A stretch of DNA of 64,000 nt from Desulfosporosinus orientis DSM 765 (GTDB lineage: Bacteria > Bacillota > Desulfitobacteriia > Desulfitobacteriales > Desulfitobacteriaceae), in contig NC_016584.1 in assembly GCF_000235605.1 (NCBI RefSeq), forward strand, positions 4,570,001-4,634,000. The letters are read 5' to 3'. The notes beneath the pieces were generated by a model. The model was not told the DNA's origin, ran no database searches, and was given only the letters and a program-made list of their open reading frames with translations. Made by a program: the position numbers and the translations under genes. Within the stretch, counting starts at the first letter, position 1; each line of letters starts with the position of its first letter. Positions 1 to 8,648 of the stretch are shown here, piece after piece.

Positions 1-1415
1 GGTATCTTTCGGACATTACCCTCAAAGTACGGCTAGAAAGAGAATTAACTTGCTTAAAAACGATATTCGATTATATCGACGAAGGGGTAATCATGTCTGA
101 TCCAGAAAATAGGATAACTTTGTATAATAAACCGATCTCAAACTTTGAAGAAATGAACCCGGACCAGGTGCTTGGAAAACACTTGGATGAAATCTATAAA
201 TTAAACCAACATTCCAACGTGTTATCAACAGGAATTCCACTAAAGGATAGCTATAAAAGATATTCAACAACTACCGGCAAAGAGCTTCAAGGTATGGGAA
301 AAACCTACCCTGTAATCAAAGATAACAAGGTCATTGCCGTCTTTTCGGTTGTTCGAGACGTAAGTGTAATTCGCCAGCTCCTTTTTAAGGCGGTGGAATT
401 GCAGGAAGGAGCCTACCCGAAAAAAGCGTCTTATGGAACCAGGTATACTTTTAAAGATATCATCGGCGAAAACCATGTTATGACGAAAGCGATAAGGGAA
501 TCCCAGAAAATAGCACAGACCTATTCCCCTGTTCTAATCTGTGGTGAGACAGGAACGGGTAAAGAATTATTTGCCCAAAGCATTCACAATTATAAGAACG
601 TTGATCAACCCTTTGTTGCTATTAACTGTGCTGCCTTGCCTGAATCATTACTGGAAAGCCTTCTATTTGGGACGATCAAAGGTGCTTTTACAGGAGCGGA
701 TAATATGAAAGGTCTTTTTGAACAAGCAGGAGAAGGGACGCTTTTTCTTGATGAAATAAACTCCATGTCCATAATGTTACAAGCTAAACTATTGAGGGTT
801 TTACAAGAGAAATTGGTAAGAAGAATTGGAGCGACGACAGAAATCCCTGTAAATTGCCACGTTATAAGTTCCTGCAATGAAGACCCCGAAGAATGCGTGA
901 ACAATGGTACTCTTCGCAAAGACCTCTATTATCGCTTAGCACTCATTCGCATTGACATTCCTGCACTAAGAGAGCGAGGTAAGGATATTGAAAGTCTGGC
1001 GGAATTTTTTCTAACTAAATTTGCACGTCTATACGGTAAAAAAACCATCAATCTTTCAGAAGACTTTCGACGATTTCTTTATCACCACACTTGGCCCGGC
1101 AATGTACGAGAATTGGAATACACCTTGGAAAGTTGCGTTGCCATAATGGACGACGAAGAAGAGTTATCGATAAACAGCTTACCAACCCATCTTCGTTCAA
1201 AACTTGACCAGGATAACTATCCGACGATAGCTATTGCAAATTCCGGTACATTGTCGTGTATTCTCAGAGATGTTGAAAAGAAAGTGATCCTTACTACTTT
1301 GCAAGAACATCATTGGAATATTGCCCGCTCTGCTAAGGCAATAGGTATCGGACGTCAAAACTTGCAATACAGAATGCGAAAGCTGGAAATTGAAAATCAA
1401 GCATTTAGCCATTAG
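1..1415 (+). CDS. Sigma-54-dependent transcriptional activator (PAS-AAA+-Fis HTH), 5' end outside window
   Basis: Activates sigma-54 RNA polymerase at -24/-12 promoters by ATP hydrolysis. The frame is open from base 3 through the first Met codon at 93, and the residues before that Met read as the start of a PAS domain, so the true start lies left of the window. After the PAS region come a Walker A motif GETGTGKE (near base 541), an intact GAFTGA loop (near 681), Walker B with LFLDE, and a Fis-type helix-turn-helix in the last 50 residues. The GAFTGA loop shows it can contact sigma-54. It converges on the EamA/UroD/corrinoid operon and is a likely regulator of it, as is the activator at 4664. 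Pieces of a near-identical gene occur at 23705 and 30075. The family call is certain; the inducer is unknown. Confidence 0.95.
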   Translation, partial: YLSDITLKVRLERELTCLKTIFDYIDEGVIMSDPENRITLYNKPISNFEEMNPDQVLGKHLDEIYKLNQHSNVLSTGIPLKDSYKRYSTTTGKELQGMGKTYPVIKDNKVIAVFSVVRDVSVIRQLLFKAVELQEGAYPKKASYGTRYTFKDIIGENHVMTKAIRESQKIAQTYSPVLICGETGTGKELFAQSIHNYKNVDQPFVAINCAALPESLLESLLFGTIKGAFTGADNMKGLFEQAGEGTLFLDEINSMSIMLQAKLLRVLQEKLVRRIGATTEIPVNCHVISSCNEDPEECVNNGTLRKDLYYRLALIRIDIPALRERGKDIESLAEFFLTKFARLYGKKTINLSEDFRRFLYHHTWPGNVRELEYTLESCVAIMDDEEELSINSLPTHLRSKLDQDNYPTIAIANSGTLSCILRDVEKKVILTTLQEHHWNIARSAKAIGIGRQNLQYRMRKLEIENQAFSH

Positions 1416-1456
1416 AAATTTCAGTTTCGGCACAGACCCGATCTAAAAACTATATA

Positions 1457-1497
1457 GAAAATGGCTGCCGACCAAATCTATGGCGGCAGCCATTTTC
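1457..1497. terminator. Bidirectional terminator hairpin between convergent genes
   Basis: Perfect 14-bp inverted repeat (GAAAATGGCTGCCG and its complement) with a 13-nt loop. It sits between the stop codons of the sigma-54 activator and the convergent transporter gene, and AT-rich tracts follow on both strands. Confidence 0.8.
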
Positions 1498-1553
1498 TTA
1501 TATTATAGACGATACAATGTAAACCACATTCCAGCTTTACTTTAAATTCTGAA

Positions 1554-2504
1554 TCAATCAGCTCCCAAACTTGCCTCTCCTTGGCTTGCCGCAAGCTCTT
1601 CCTTACCTTCCATATAGTTTATATAAATTATAGCAGATATTACAACAGCAATCCCCACAACCTGATTAATTGTCAACATCTGACCCAAAAAAATCAAACC
1701 ACAAATAGATGCTGTTACCGGATCAGAAGCACTGCATAAACTGATGTAAGTTGGTTCGATATAATCATACGCTTTCATGACAGCCCAATAAGAAATAATA
1801 CATGGAATCAAGGCAAAACCAAGAATAATTATCAAAGCTGATATACCATTAGTAGATATTACATTAAAGACATTCGTCACCATCGCGACAGGCGAAGACG
1901 ATGTTGCATAAATAACAAGTGCTCCAAAGAAATTGATATAGAATAAATATGCATCCATGGAAACACCTTCATTTAAAGTATACTTGATAAGAGTGAAATT
2001 TACCGCCATGACAAATGGGATTACAATTGCCCACCATATACCTGATCCCCAGCTACTAAATCCAACACCTGAATATAGATTAAGAACTAGTGATACTCCA
2101 AACAATGAAGCAATTATCGCAATTATTTTATGAGTAGTGTATTTATAACCAAAACATATCTTGGATAAGAAACTAAGTATTATCACATTACTAAACATAA
2201 GAATAGAAATAACTGCAACCGGAACTGTCGCTACTGCTTTCACATAGGTTATATTTTGTGCATTCAACATAATTGTTCCCGCAAAAAGTACAAATAGAAA
2301 GCCTTTCCAGGAGAGTTTGAACTGGGATTTATCAGTAATCAGTGTCTTGAGACCAAAAAATAACCACAATATGGTCGGAGCAAGGGCGACAACCGCCATA
2401 TCAGAAATCCCAATGTTCAATAGAGTAGCAAAAAAAGTTCCGTTAGTACCCCAAGCAACATAAGAAGCAATCCCAAATAATATACCTATTGTAGTTTTCT
2501 TCAT
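1554..2504 (-). CDS. EamA/DMT-family permease
   Basis: A 316-residue hydrophobic protein with about ten predicted membrane segments arranged as two related halves, the drug/metabolite transporter (EamA) layout. The start ATG follows an AGGGAG ribosome site by about nine bases. It is last in a minus-strand unit after the corrinoid protein (3709) and the UroD-type methyltransferase (2564), 59 bases after the latter. A role in uptake of the methylated substrate or export of the demethylated product follows from position only; the sequence does not show the substrate. Confidence 0.88.
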   Translation of the reverse strand: MKKTTIGILFGIASYVAWGTNGTFFATLLNIGISDMAVVALAPTILWLFFGLKTLITDKSQFKLSWKGFLFVLFAGTIMLNAQNITYVKAVATVPVAVISILMFSNVIILSFLSKICFGYKYTTHKIIAIIASLFGVSLVLNLYSGVGFSSWGSGIWWAIVIPFVMAVNFTLIKYTLNEGVSMDAYLFYINFFGALVIYATSSSPVAMVTNVFNVISTNGISALIIILGFALIPCIISYWAVMKAYDYIEPTYISLCSASDPVTASICGLIFLGQMLTINQVVGIAVVISAIIYINYMEGKEELAASQGEASLGAD

Positions 2505-2563
2505 ATGCTCATCTCCCTTTAACTTTTTATTAAAATTTTTCTTAATAGGAATGCGGTACTTTT

Positions 2564-3706
2564 TTATATCTGTCTTTTTGAAGCTTCATAGTTTTTCCCA
2601 GTTTCAAGGAAAGCACGGAAATTTTCCGGTTTAGTGTCAGGAGGCATTTCGCATCCAATATTTAATATCAAGCCCCCGTTATACCCAACCTCGTCAATTA
2701 ATTTCTTCGTATAATTTGCTACGGTTTCAGGCTTCTCCAAAGCGACCATTTGGGGAGGAACATCTCCATGAAAACTACACCATCCATCCAATAGCTTCTT
2801 TGCTTCAAATATGTTTGTTGACCCATCTAAACCTAAGCAAACCGCCCCTTTTGGAAAGTGCTTAAAATACGGTAAATTCTTATCCCAATTGGTCTGTACC
2901 AGAAGATTAGTCACGATTCCTTCCGACCAAAGGGCATCAACAATTTGGAGAGTATATGGCATCCAAAATCTCTCGAATATTTCCAAAGGGTAAAAATAAG
3001 TAGATGCCCTTAATTCATTTAAGCTAAAATAATTTACCCCGTAATCCTTGCACTCTTGAATGACCCGTGGAATCATTTCATCTGTCATTTTTTTAATTGC
3101 CTGCTCAACCTTATCGGGTTTGAAATACAAGTCCTCTGTAAATTTTTCCAGTGATCGCATGATGGACAAATTAAAGAATGGGTGAGCCCTACCGCTTCCA
3201 AAAAAGTCCTGAACACCCCTCTTCTGCCATTCCGTAGCAGCCCTTTCAATTACGAGATTTTGTTCAGCAATCTTTTTTTCCTTTTCCTCAGGTGTCCAAT
3301 CCGTAATCCGAAATATATATTCCTCATCAAAGAACTTATCAAAACCTTCTTCAATAATTCGATCATATTCATCGTAGCTTAGTGCCTCTGTCTCAAATAC
3401 TTGAGCCTGGTAGTCTTCCGGAAGTTCCCGTCCAGCCAGTTTCCACCGTATAGGGCTTCGGTAGTAAAAGAGCCACATTGTTTCGGTATCAGGGAGACTT
3501 GTGTATAGGGCATCCCACCCCCCAAAATCATCATAAGTCTTAAGCATGGCATCTAATGCTTTCTCAGGATTTAGTTGTGTTTCTGCTTGAGTCATCCCCT
3601 GTAAAGCACCGGCTGCAGAACGATACAATGCCGGACATATGGCGACTCGGTCAGTTTTTTCTAATGCACAGGCCGCCTTTATCCTATCCCATCCTGTTAT
3701 TCCCAT
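2564..3706 (-). CDS. Uroporphyrinogen decarboxylase-fold methyltransferase (corrinoid-linked)
   Basis: About 380 residues of the UroD/MtaA/CmuA-like superfamily, which in anaerobes includes methyltransferases working with a partner corrinoid protein. It lies directly after such a protein, two bases past its stop codon. The chosen ATG at 3706 has a strong GGAGGGAG site that overlaps the upstream stop codon; a longer frame from 3736 has no comparable site and would overlap the corrinoid gene. The pairing matches O-demethylase or methylamine systems in which the UroD-type enzyme is methyltransferase I or II. Which methyl donor it uses cannot be read from the sequence. It could act in either half-reaction. 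Confidence 0.85.
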   Translation of the reverse strand: MGITGWDRIKAACALEKTDRVAICPALYRSAAGALQGMTQAETQLNPEKALDAMLKTYDDFGGWDALYTSLPDTETMWLFYYRSPIRWKLAGRELPEDYQAQVFETEALSYDEYDRIIEEGFDKFFDEEYIFRITDWTPEEKEKKIAEQNLVIERAATEWQKRGVQDFFGSGRAHPFFNLSIMRSLEKFTEDLYFKPDKVEQAIKKMTDEMIPRVIQECKDYGVNYFSLNELRASTYFYPLEIFERFWMPYTLQIVDALWSEGIVTNLLVQTNWDKNLPYFKHFPKGAVCLGLDGSTNIFEAKKLLDGWCSFHGDVPPQMVALEKPETVANYTKKLIDEVGYNGGLILNIGCEMPPDTKPENFRAFLETGKNYEASKRQI

Positions 3707-3708
3707 TT

Positions 3709-4344
3709 CTACTCCCTCCCCAAAACTTTCAAGCAATAATGAACCCCTGCCATAGCGTCAACAGTTTGAAAATCAGCTCCAACAAGCTTTTGGGAGGCTG
3801 GAGAAGTTATTCCCCCGCCAATCAATAGCTTGAATTTATCCCTCACCCCTTCAGCTATAAATAAATCAGCAGCCTCTTTCATTACATTTATATTTGGAGT
3901 AAGTAAAGAAGAAAAACCGACAAAATCGGGATTAATTTCCTTTATTTTTTCCAATACAACCTTGGGATCTATGTCTACACCTAAATCATAAACTTCGAAG
4001 CCATGGGCTTTAAGCTGTGCTGCGATAATACTCTTACCTAAATCATGAATATCTCCTTTAAGGGTAGCGATAAGGAACTTTCCAATGGGTTTAGATTCTT
4101 TTGCCTGTGCTTTCATGTAGGGGGCAAGAATATCTAAAGTTTCTTTGAATAATTTCCCAGACAAAATAAGTTCAGAAATATAGCTCTCTCCCCTAGCAAA
4201 TCTTTCACCAATCTCTTGCAGACCCTCTTTGCATTCACCGATAATGCTTAATACATCTTCTCCAGACGCTACTCTTCTTTGTATTTCTTCAATAACAACA
4301 TCTTTTTTTAACTCCGAAAACATAATCCTTAAATCTACCGGCAT
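3709..4344 (-). CDS. Methyltransferase cognate corrinoid protein (B12-binding)
   Basis: A 211-residue methyl carrier of the MtbC/MtgC type. The N-terminal half is the helical cap domain; the C-terminal half carries the cobalamin-binding signature with the cobalt-ligand histidine in GDIHDLGKS (near residue 105), followed by the downstream conserved GG segment. The start ATG has a GGGGGG site seven bases upstream. It is first in the operon with the UroD-type methyltransferase and EamA permease and lies about 120 bases downstream of a sigma-54 promoter. It is a paralog of the protein at 14656 but clearly distinct in sequence. Confidence 0.93.
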   Translation of the reverse strand: MPVDLRIMFSELKKDVVIEEIQRRVASGEDVLSIIGECKEGLQEIGERFARGESYISELILSGKLFKETLDILAPYMKAQAKESKPIGKFLIATLKGDIHDLGKSIIAAQLKAHGFEVYDLGVDIDPKVVLEKIKEINPDFVGFSSLLTPNINVMKEAADLFIAEGVRDKFKLLIGGGITSPASQKLVGADFQTVDAMAGVHYCLKVLGRE

Positions 4345-4466
4345 GACTAACCCCCCATTTTTTGTCCAGTAATCTTACTGTTAAATGTTCTACTAAAATA
4401 TATATTTTTTACCTCATCACCTCCTCTTTCAATGATGAATCTTAGAATAACTACCAATAATTGATA

Positions 4467-4481
4467 GCAAGTTTTATGCCA
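4467..4481 (-). promoter_or_regulatory. Sigma-54 (-24/-12) promoter of the corrinoid/UroD operon
   Basis: On the minus strand the sequence reads TGGCAT, five bases, TTGC. This matches the TGGCAC-N5-TTGC consensus with correct GG/GC spacing. It lies about 120 bases upstream of the corrinoid gene and near two sigma-54 activator genes. Confidence 0.8.
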
Positions 4482-4485
4482 TATT

Positions 4486-4519
4486 AAAAAAAAAAACCGC
4501 CTACTGCGGCAGGGGTTTT
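4486..4519 (-). terminator. Rho-independent terminator after the 4664 activator gene
   Basis: On the minus strand, a GC-rich hairpin (CCGC/GCGG core extended by AAAACC/GGTTTT) is followed by eleven T residues. It ends transcription from the sigma-54 activator gene before the downstream corrinoid operon. Confidence 0.75.
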
Positions 4520-4601
4520 GGCGACTATTATTTTTTCTAAAATCACTATTTTCAGAATATTGTCATATTATTATTACAATTTTAACATGAATACAGTTAT
4601 T

Positions 4602-4646
4602 TATATGTCAGCAATATCTTACATTGTAAGATATTGCTGACATATA
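4602..4646. repeat. Perfect 45-bp palindrome (22-bp arms), candidate activator-binding site
   Basis: The arms 4602-4623 and 4625-4646 are exact reverse complements around a single T at 4624; the core reads CTTACATTGTAAG. It lies between the activator stop codon and its terminator, 120-180 bases upstream of the sigma-54 promoter at 4467. That is a typical place for an upstream activating sequence. It could also act as an RNA hairpin in the activator transcript. No second copy was noticed in the window. Confidence 0.75.
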
Positions 4647-4663
4647 TTTCTGCAATAAAAATG

Positions 4664-6127
4664 TTACTTGATGCCATTTCTTTTGAAATTTTTTAGAATT
4701 TTATGTGTTTTTAATTTGAGATGCAAATGTTGTCTGGAAATCCCCAATACCTTCGCAGTTTGTGTAATATTATTATCATTACTGGCTAAAGCTTCTTCAA
4801 TAAACTTTTTTTCAAATTCCAATAAGGCGTCATGAAGAGTTACAATGTCAGGGTTTCTATTCTGGGAATTCTGTTGATAATTGTTAAGTCTTTCGTGATA
4901 ATAATTGGGTATGTGTCGAAATGCTAAAATTTTTTCACCTGGCTCCATCAAATTCATGGCACTTTCAATGATATTTTCTAGCTCTCTAACATTACCCGGC
5001 CAATGATATTTTTCAAATAAACTTAACAAGTCTGAAGAAACATCCTCGACAATAAAACCAAATTCATTATTATATTTATTGATAAAGTGTTTACAAAGTA
5101 CTTGTATATCCACTTTCCTTTCCCGAAGAGGGGGGATATTAATAGCTACTGTTGCCAATCTGAAAAAAAGATCTGGACGGATTATCTTTTCATTTAGTGT
5201 ATCAAAAGGATCTATATTAGTAGCACTTATCACTCTGCAATTGACGGATATTTCCTCTTTACTGCCTATTCTTCTCACAGACTTATCTTGGAGTACTCTT
5301 AGTAATTTTGCTTGAAGCGAAAATGGCATTGAATTTATTTCATCTAAAAATATCGTCCCCCCTTCAGCTTGTTCAAATAATCCCGGAATATCACCAGCAC
5401 CGGTAAACGCCCCCTTGACGCTTCCAAAGAGTACGCTCTCAAGTAAAGTATCCGGGATAGCCGCACAGTTCACGGGAATAAAAGGACCTTTTGCATAACA
5501 ACTACTATTATGCATGCCATGTGCAAAAATCTCTTTACCTGTACCGGTTTCCCCAACAATCAAAACCGGTGAATTATGACGCGCCACTTTTCTAGCCAGT
5601 AAAACAGTCTCATGTATATTAGCACTGATGCCTACAATATCGTCTAAAAAATACCTTGCTCCGATTTGTCGGACAGTATTTTCTTCAGTCTTCAGTTTAT
5701 TCTCCATCTCTAATGTGTTAAGTATAAATCTGTTTATCTGATTAATGTCACGGCCTATAGAATAAACCGCAGCAATTTTTCCCTGGTAATAAAATGGAAA
5801 TGTACTATAGATTACATTCATTTGATGTCCATTTTCCAGTTTATATTTATGAAATTGCTCCATTACAGGTTTCCCTGTTCTGAGTACTTTTTTTGTCACC
5901 GTCTCATTGAAATTGTAATCCGCAGACAAATATACCTGGTCCTCAGTTTTCCCGAGCACATTTTCCCTTTTCAGTCCCTCAGTCTTTTCAACTTCCTGAT
6001 TGTATAGAATTATTTCATTCTTTTCATTAGTTACAAATACTCCCTCATGAATACTATCAATAATTGTTCTTAACAATTGGTTTTCCTTTACCAATTCTAT
6101 AGTTTTTTCTTCGTCTGAGTCTCGCAC
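4664..6127 (-). CDS. Sigma-54-dependent transcriptional activator (PAS-AAA+-HTH)
   Basis: About 487 residues: N-terminal PAS domain (roughly residues 15-125), a linker, AAA+ domain with GETGTGKE Walker A, an intact GAFTGA loop, Walker B LDEINS, and a C-terminal Fis-type HTH. A run of possible starts (GTG at 6136, TTG at 6133, GTG at 6130 and 6127) overlaps or follows an AGGAG site at 6136-6140. GTG at 6127 or 6130 gives normal spacing, so the 6136 start is unlikely. It reads toward the corrinoid/UroD operon and probably controls its -24/-12 promoter. It is paralogous to the activator at the left edge; the PAS ligand is unknown. Confidence 0.93.
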   Translation of the reverse strand: MRDSDEEKTIELVKENQLLRTIIDSIHEGVFVTNEKNEIILYNQEVEKTEGLKRENVLGKTEDQVYLSADYNFNETVTKKVLRTGKPVMEQFHKYKLENGHQMNVIYSTFPFYYQGKIAAVYSIGRDINQINRFILNTLEMENKLKTEENTVRQIGARYFLDDIVGISANIHETVLLARKVARHNSPVLIVGETGTGKEIFAHGMHNSSCYAKGPFIPVNCAAIPDTLLESVLFGSVKGAFTGAGDIPGLFEQAEGGTIFLDEINSMPFSLQAKLLRVLQDKSVRRIGSKEEISVNCRVISATNIDPFDTLNEKIIRPDLFFRLATVAINIPPLRERKVDIQVLCKHFINKYNNEFGFIVEDVSSDLLSLFEKYHWPGNVRELENIIESAMNLMEPGEKILAFRHIPNYYHERLNNYQQNSQNRNPDIVTLHDALLEFEKKFIEEALASNDNNITQTAKVLGISRQHLHLKLKTHKILKNFKRNGIK

Positions 6128-6259
6128 CACCAACACTCCTAATGTTTTTATTTACAATCTATTTTGTCTATATAATTTCGGCCTTATCCGAAACTCTTGT
6201 TGATAAACCGGGTATGGTTCATTTTAATAGACCGTAATTATTGTGTTATAGCCAATTTT

Positions 6260-7327
6260 TTAGTCTACATATTCTTTGAGTTCCTCTTTACCCTCCAATA
6301 CCCTCAAAGCTCCAAAAGCAAGGGATTCAAGTTCGTTTTCTCCAGGCATGATTTCTACCGGAGCAATAAATTCAACTCTATCCTTAATCCATTTAGTTAA
6401 CAGAGGAGATTGAGCTAAGCCACCGGTTAAAATTATACGATCTACCTTTCCTTTAACCACGGTTGCCAACTCTCCAATCCCTTTCGCCACTTGATAAGCC
6501 ATTGCTTCATAGATTAGCTTTGCCTCATAATTCCCGTCTTCTATCAGATTTTCAACTATCCTGGCATCGGTGGTGCCAAGATAGGCTTTAAGCCCGCCGT
6601 TGCCACGAAGCTTTTTCTGCATCGTTGTTCTATCGTACTTCACTTTATAACAAAGGTCGATCAAATCCTTACAAGGGACTCTTCCCGCCCGTTCCGGAGA
6701 AAAGGGACCTTCGTCATCAGCGATGATATCTACCATACTGCCCTTCGCATGAACACTCAATGAGATACCACCGCCCAAATGAGCCACGATAAAAGTCATA
6801 TCGCTATATTTCCTGCCGTATTTTTTCGCCGCCCTAATAGCCATCGCCCGTGAGTTCAAAGCGTGGCTTGTGCTAGTCCGGGGAATATCCGGCATCCCTG
6901 AGATTCGGGCTATATCCTCCAACTCATCGACCCGGACCGAATCGTAGATATAAGAAGGTATCCCCGCTGAATTCGCTATTTCATAAGCTACCAGAGCGCC
7001 CAGATTAGAGGCATGATCCGTTATGGGATTATTCTTCAACCTCTCTACCATTTGATTATTCACCCTATAGGCCCCTGACTTTACGGATGGCAGCATTCCT
7101 CCCCTGCCTACTACTGCTGACAATTGGCCGGTCTCAAATCCGTTATTCTTTAGGAAAGTAAGAACCATCTCCTTACGCATCTCGAATTGTTCTGAAACTT
7201 TATTATACTTGGCAATTTCGTAAGCCGGATGCTCTATGGTTTTCACGAAAATTTCTTTTTCATTTGCATATAAGGCAATTTTGGTTGAAGTCGAACCGGG
7301 GTTAATGGCTAATATTAAGTAATCCAT
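6260..7327 (-). CDS. buk: Butyrate kinase
   Basis: Converts acyl phosphate plus ADP to a carboxylic acid and ATP. The 355-residue product from ATG 7327 has the family's usual length and begins with the INPGSTSTK phosphate-binding motif; the HLGGGIS motif lies mid-protein. A longer frame from 7381 would overlap the previous gene and adds 18 atypical residues, while the 7327 ATG has an AAAGGA site. It is last in the tyrosine phenol-lyase operon and pairs with phosphate butyryltransferase (10478). With IorAB in the operon, the acyl group may be an aryl-acetyl or branched-chain acid rather than butyrate. Confidence 0.93.
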   Translation of the reverse strand: MDYLILAINPGSTSTKIALYANEKEIFVKTIEHPAYEIAKYNKVSEQFEMRKEMVLTFLKNNGFETGQLSAVVGRGGMLPSVKSGAYRVNNQMVERLKNNPITDHASNLGALVAYEIANSAGIPSYIYDSVRVDELEDIARISGMPDIPRTSTSHALNSRAMAIRAAKKYGRKYSDMTFIVAHLGGGISLSVHAKGSMVDIIADDEGPFSPERAGRVPCKDLIDLCYKVKYDRTTMQKKLRGNGGLKAYLGTTDARIVENLIEDGNYEAKLIYEAMAYQVAKGIGELATVVKGKVDRIILTGGLAQSPLLTKWIKDRVEFIAPVEIMPGENELESLAFGALRVLEGKEELKEYVD

Positions 7328-7370
7328 CCTCGGTATTTCCTTTCGTTGAATCCGTTTTTGAAATCTTTTA

Positions 7371-8039
7371 CTAAGCAGCAATAACCACCTTAGCCAGCTT
7401 TTCCTTATTAGCTATTGCTAATAAAATGCCTAAGGCTATCGATAAAAATGCTGAAACTAGAACTCTGTACTCAGCTGGCAATAAGAAAACTATTGTATGA
7501 GCAGGTATCCAGAAAAAAGGACAGCATTTGAGCCATGTAAATTCAACTAAGGAATTCCAGTCAATTTTTCCTATAAGTTCTCTTAATGTGACGGGACCTT
7601 CATTTTTTTCGTACTTAGTATCGATAAACATATCCGTAAAGCGGTGAAACACCATCATCATAGGACCAAAGGTAACATTCATAATAGCGCTGCCGAAAAA
7701 TGCCTGCGCTAAGACTGAACCTTCAAACGGAAGCCTTCCGGAGGCTTGCGCTGCTCCTACGCCTCCCATATATACAGTAAAAACAAGCGTAACCATTAAA
7801 CCAATGATCCCCCAGACAACAGCTCTATAAATAATTCCTTTAGGAACAATCCACTTGTTGTGGCGAATTCTAATTCCTAGTAAATCTCCCATGGTAGCCA
7901 ATATAGCAAATTTAATAAATCCTGCTATATAGGGATGGGCATCTGAAGCGGTTATAGTAGCTGACCTTGTGACGGGTATAACCAATAAAAGTATCCAAAT
8001 CAGCAAGGCAAACCCCCATAAGAGATCCCCTTTTTTCAT
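7371..8039 (-). CDS. Polytopic membrane protein, Mpv17/PMP22-like
   Basis: A 222-residue protein with about five hydrophobic segments. The C-terminal part (FWIPAHTIVFLLP, then YRVLVSAFLS) resembles the Mpv17/PMP22 signature in which a W/P-containing helix precedes a Y-R-V-L helix. This is recognition by eye; other membrane families remain possible. It is encoded between iorB and buk with short spacers, so it is probably co-transcribed. A channel or exporter for the acid end product would fit its place but is a guess. Confidence 0.6.
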   Translation of the reverse strand: MKKGDLLWGFALLIWILLLVIPVTRSATITASDAHPYIAGFIKFAILATMGDLLGIRIRHNKWIVPKGIIYRAVVWGIIGLMVTLVFTVYMGGVGAAQASGRLPFEGSVLAQAFFGSAIMNVTFGPMMMVFHRFTDMFIDTKYEKNEGPVTLRELIGKIDWNSLVEFTWLKCCPFFWIPAHTIVFLLPAEYRVLVSAFLSIALGILLAIANKEKLAKVVIAA

Positions 8040-8078
8040 ACTTCCTCTTCCTTTCGTATTTCTACAAATGTGTGTAGA

Positions 8079-8648
8079 CTAAACCAAGTACATTCCTGCT
8101 TGCAGAGCTCTTAGGTTTAAATCTACGAATTGAGGCTTAATGTTATCCCTAACTATCTTTTCCCAATTAATAGCCTCGAGGCCCATGGATTTAATAATTG
8201 TACCCAGTAAAATTACATTCATTACCTTGGGGTTGCCCAGCTCAGTTGCCCGTTTTCCGGCATCAATGGTTATAGTTTCTACCTTGCCGGAGAGCTCTTC
8301 GATGATGCCTGCCGGATAATCCACTTTGCCGGAAAGAATTGGCGTGGAAGGGATTTCATAATCGTTTACAACAACTTTACCCTCAGGTTTTACATAGTTC
8401 AGCCATCTTAAGGCTTCCATCTTTTCAAAAGATACTAAAATATCAGCCCCCCCGAGTTCGATAACCGGAGATTCTACCTTATCTCCATACCTAACCTGAG
8501 AGGATACGGAGCCGCCCCTTTGAGACATGCCGTGGATTTCGCTCATTTTTACGTCAAAACCCGCTTCCATGAGACCCATAGTCAAGAGTTTACTGGCCAG
8601 TATCGTCCCCTGTCCCCCTACGCCTACCAAAAGAATGCTCTTTGCCAT
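8079..8648 (-). CDS. iorB: Indolepyruvate:ferredoxin oxidoreductase, beta subunit
   Basis: The gamma-type domain subunit of the aryl-pyruvate oxidoreductase. The 189 residues begin with the GVGGQGT motif typical of the family and contain the SQRGGSV segment. Its ATG directly follows the iorA stop codon (TAA-ATG), so the two are translationally coupled. Together they oxidatively decarboxylate aryl-pyruvates with CoA and reduce ferredoxin. Confidence 0.95.
   Translation of the reverse strand: MAKSILLVGVGGQGTILASKLLTMGLMEAGFDVKMSEIHGMSQRGGSVSSQVRYGDKVESPVIELGGADILVSFEKMEALRWLNYVKPEGKVVVNDYEIPSTPILSGKVDYPAGIIEELSGKVETITIDAGKRATELGNPKVMNVILLGTIIKSMGLEAINWEKIVRDNIKPQFVDLNLRALQAGMYLV

Noticed and set aside
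4376-4395. Another copy of the 20-bp-spaced motif before the corrinoid operon
   Set aside because: A single TTAAATGTTCTAC resembles one half, but no second copy lies 20 bases away.
4345-4663. Cobalamin riboswitch before the corrinoid operon
   Set aside because: No B12-box-like conserved core was recognised. The region is explained by a sigma-54 promoter, a terminator and the palindrome.
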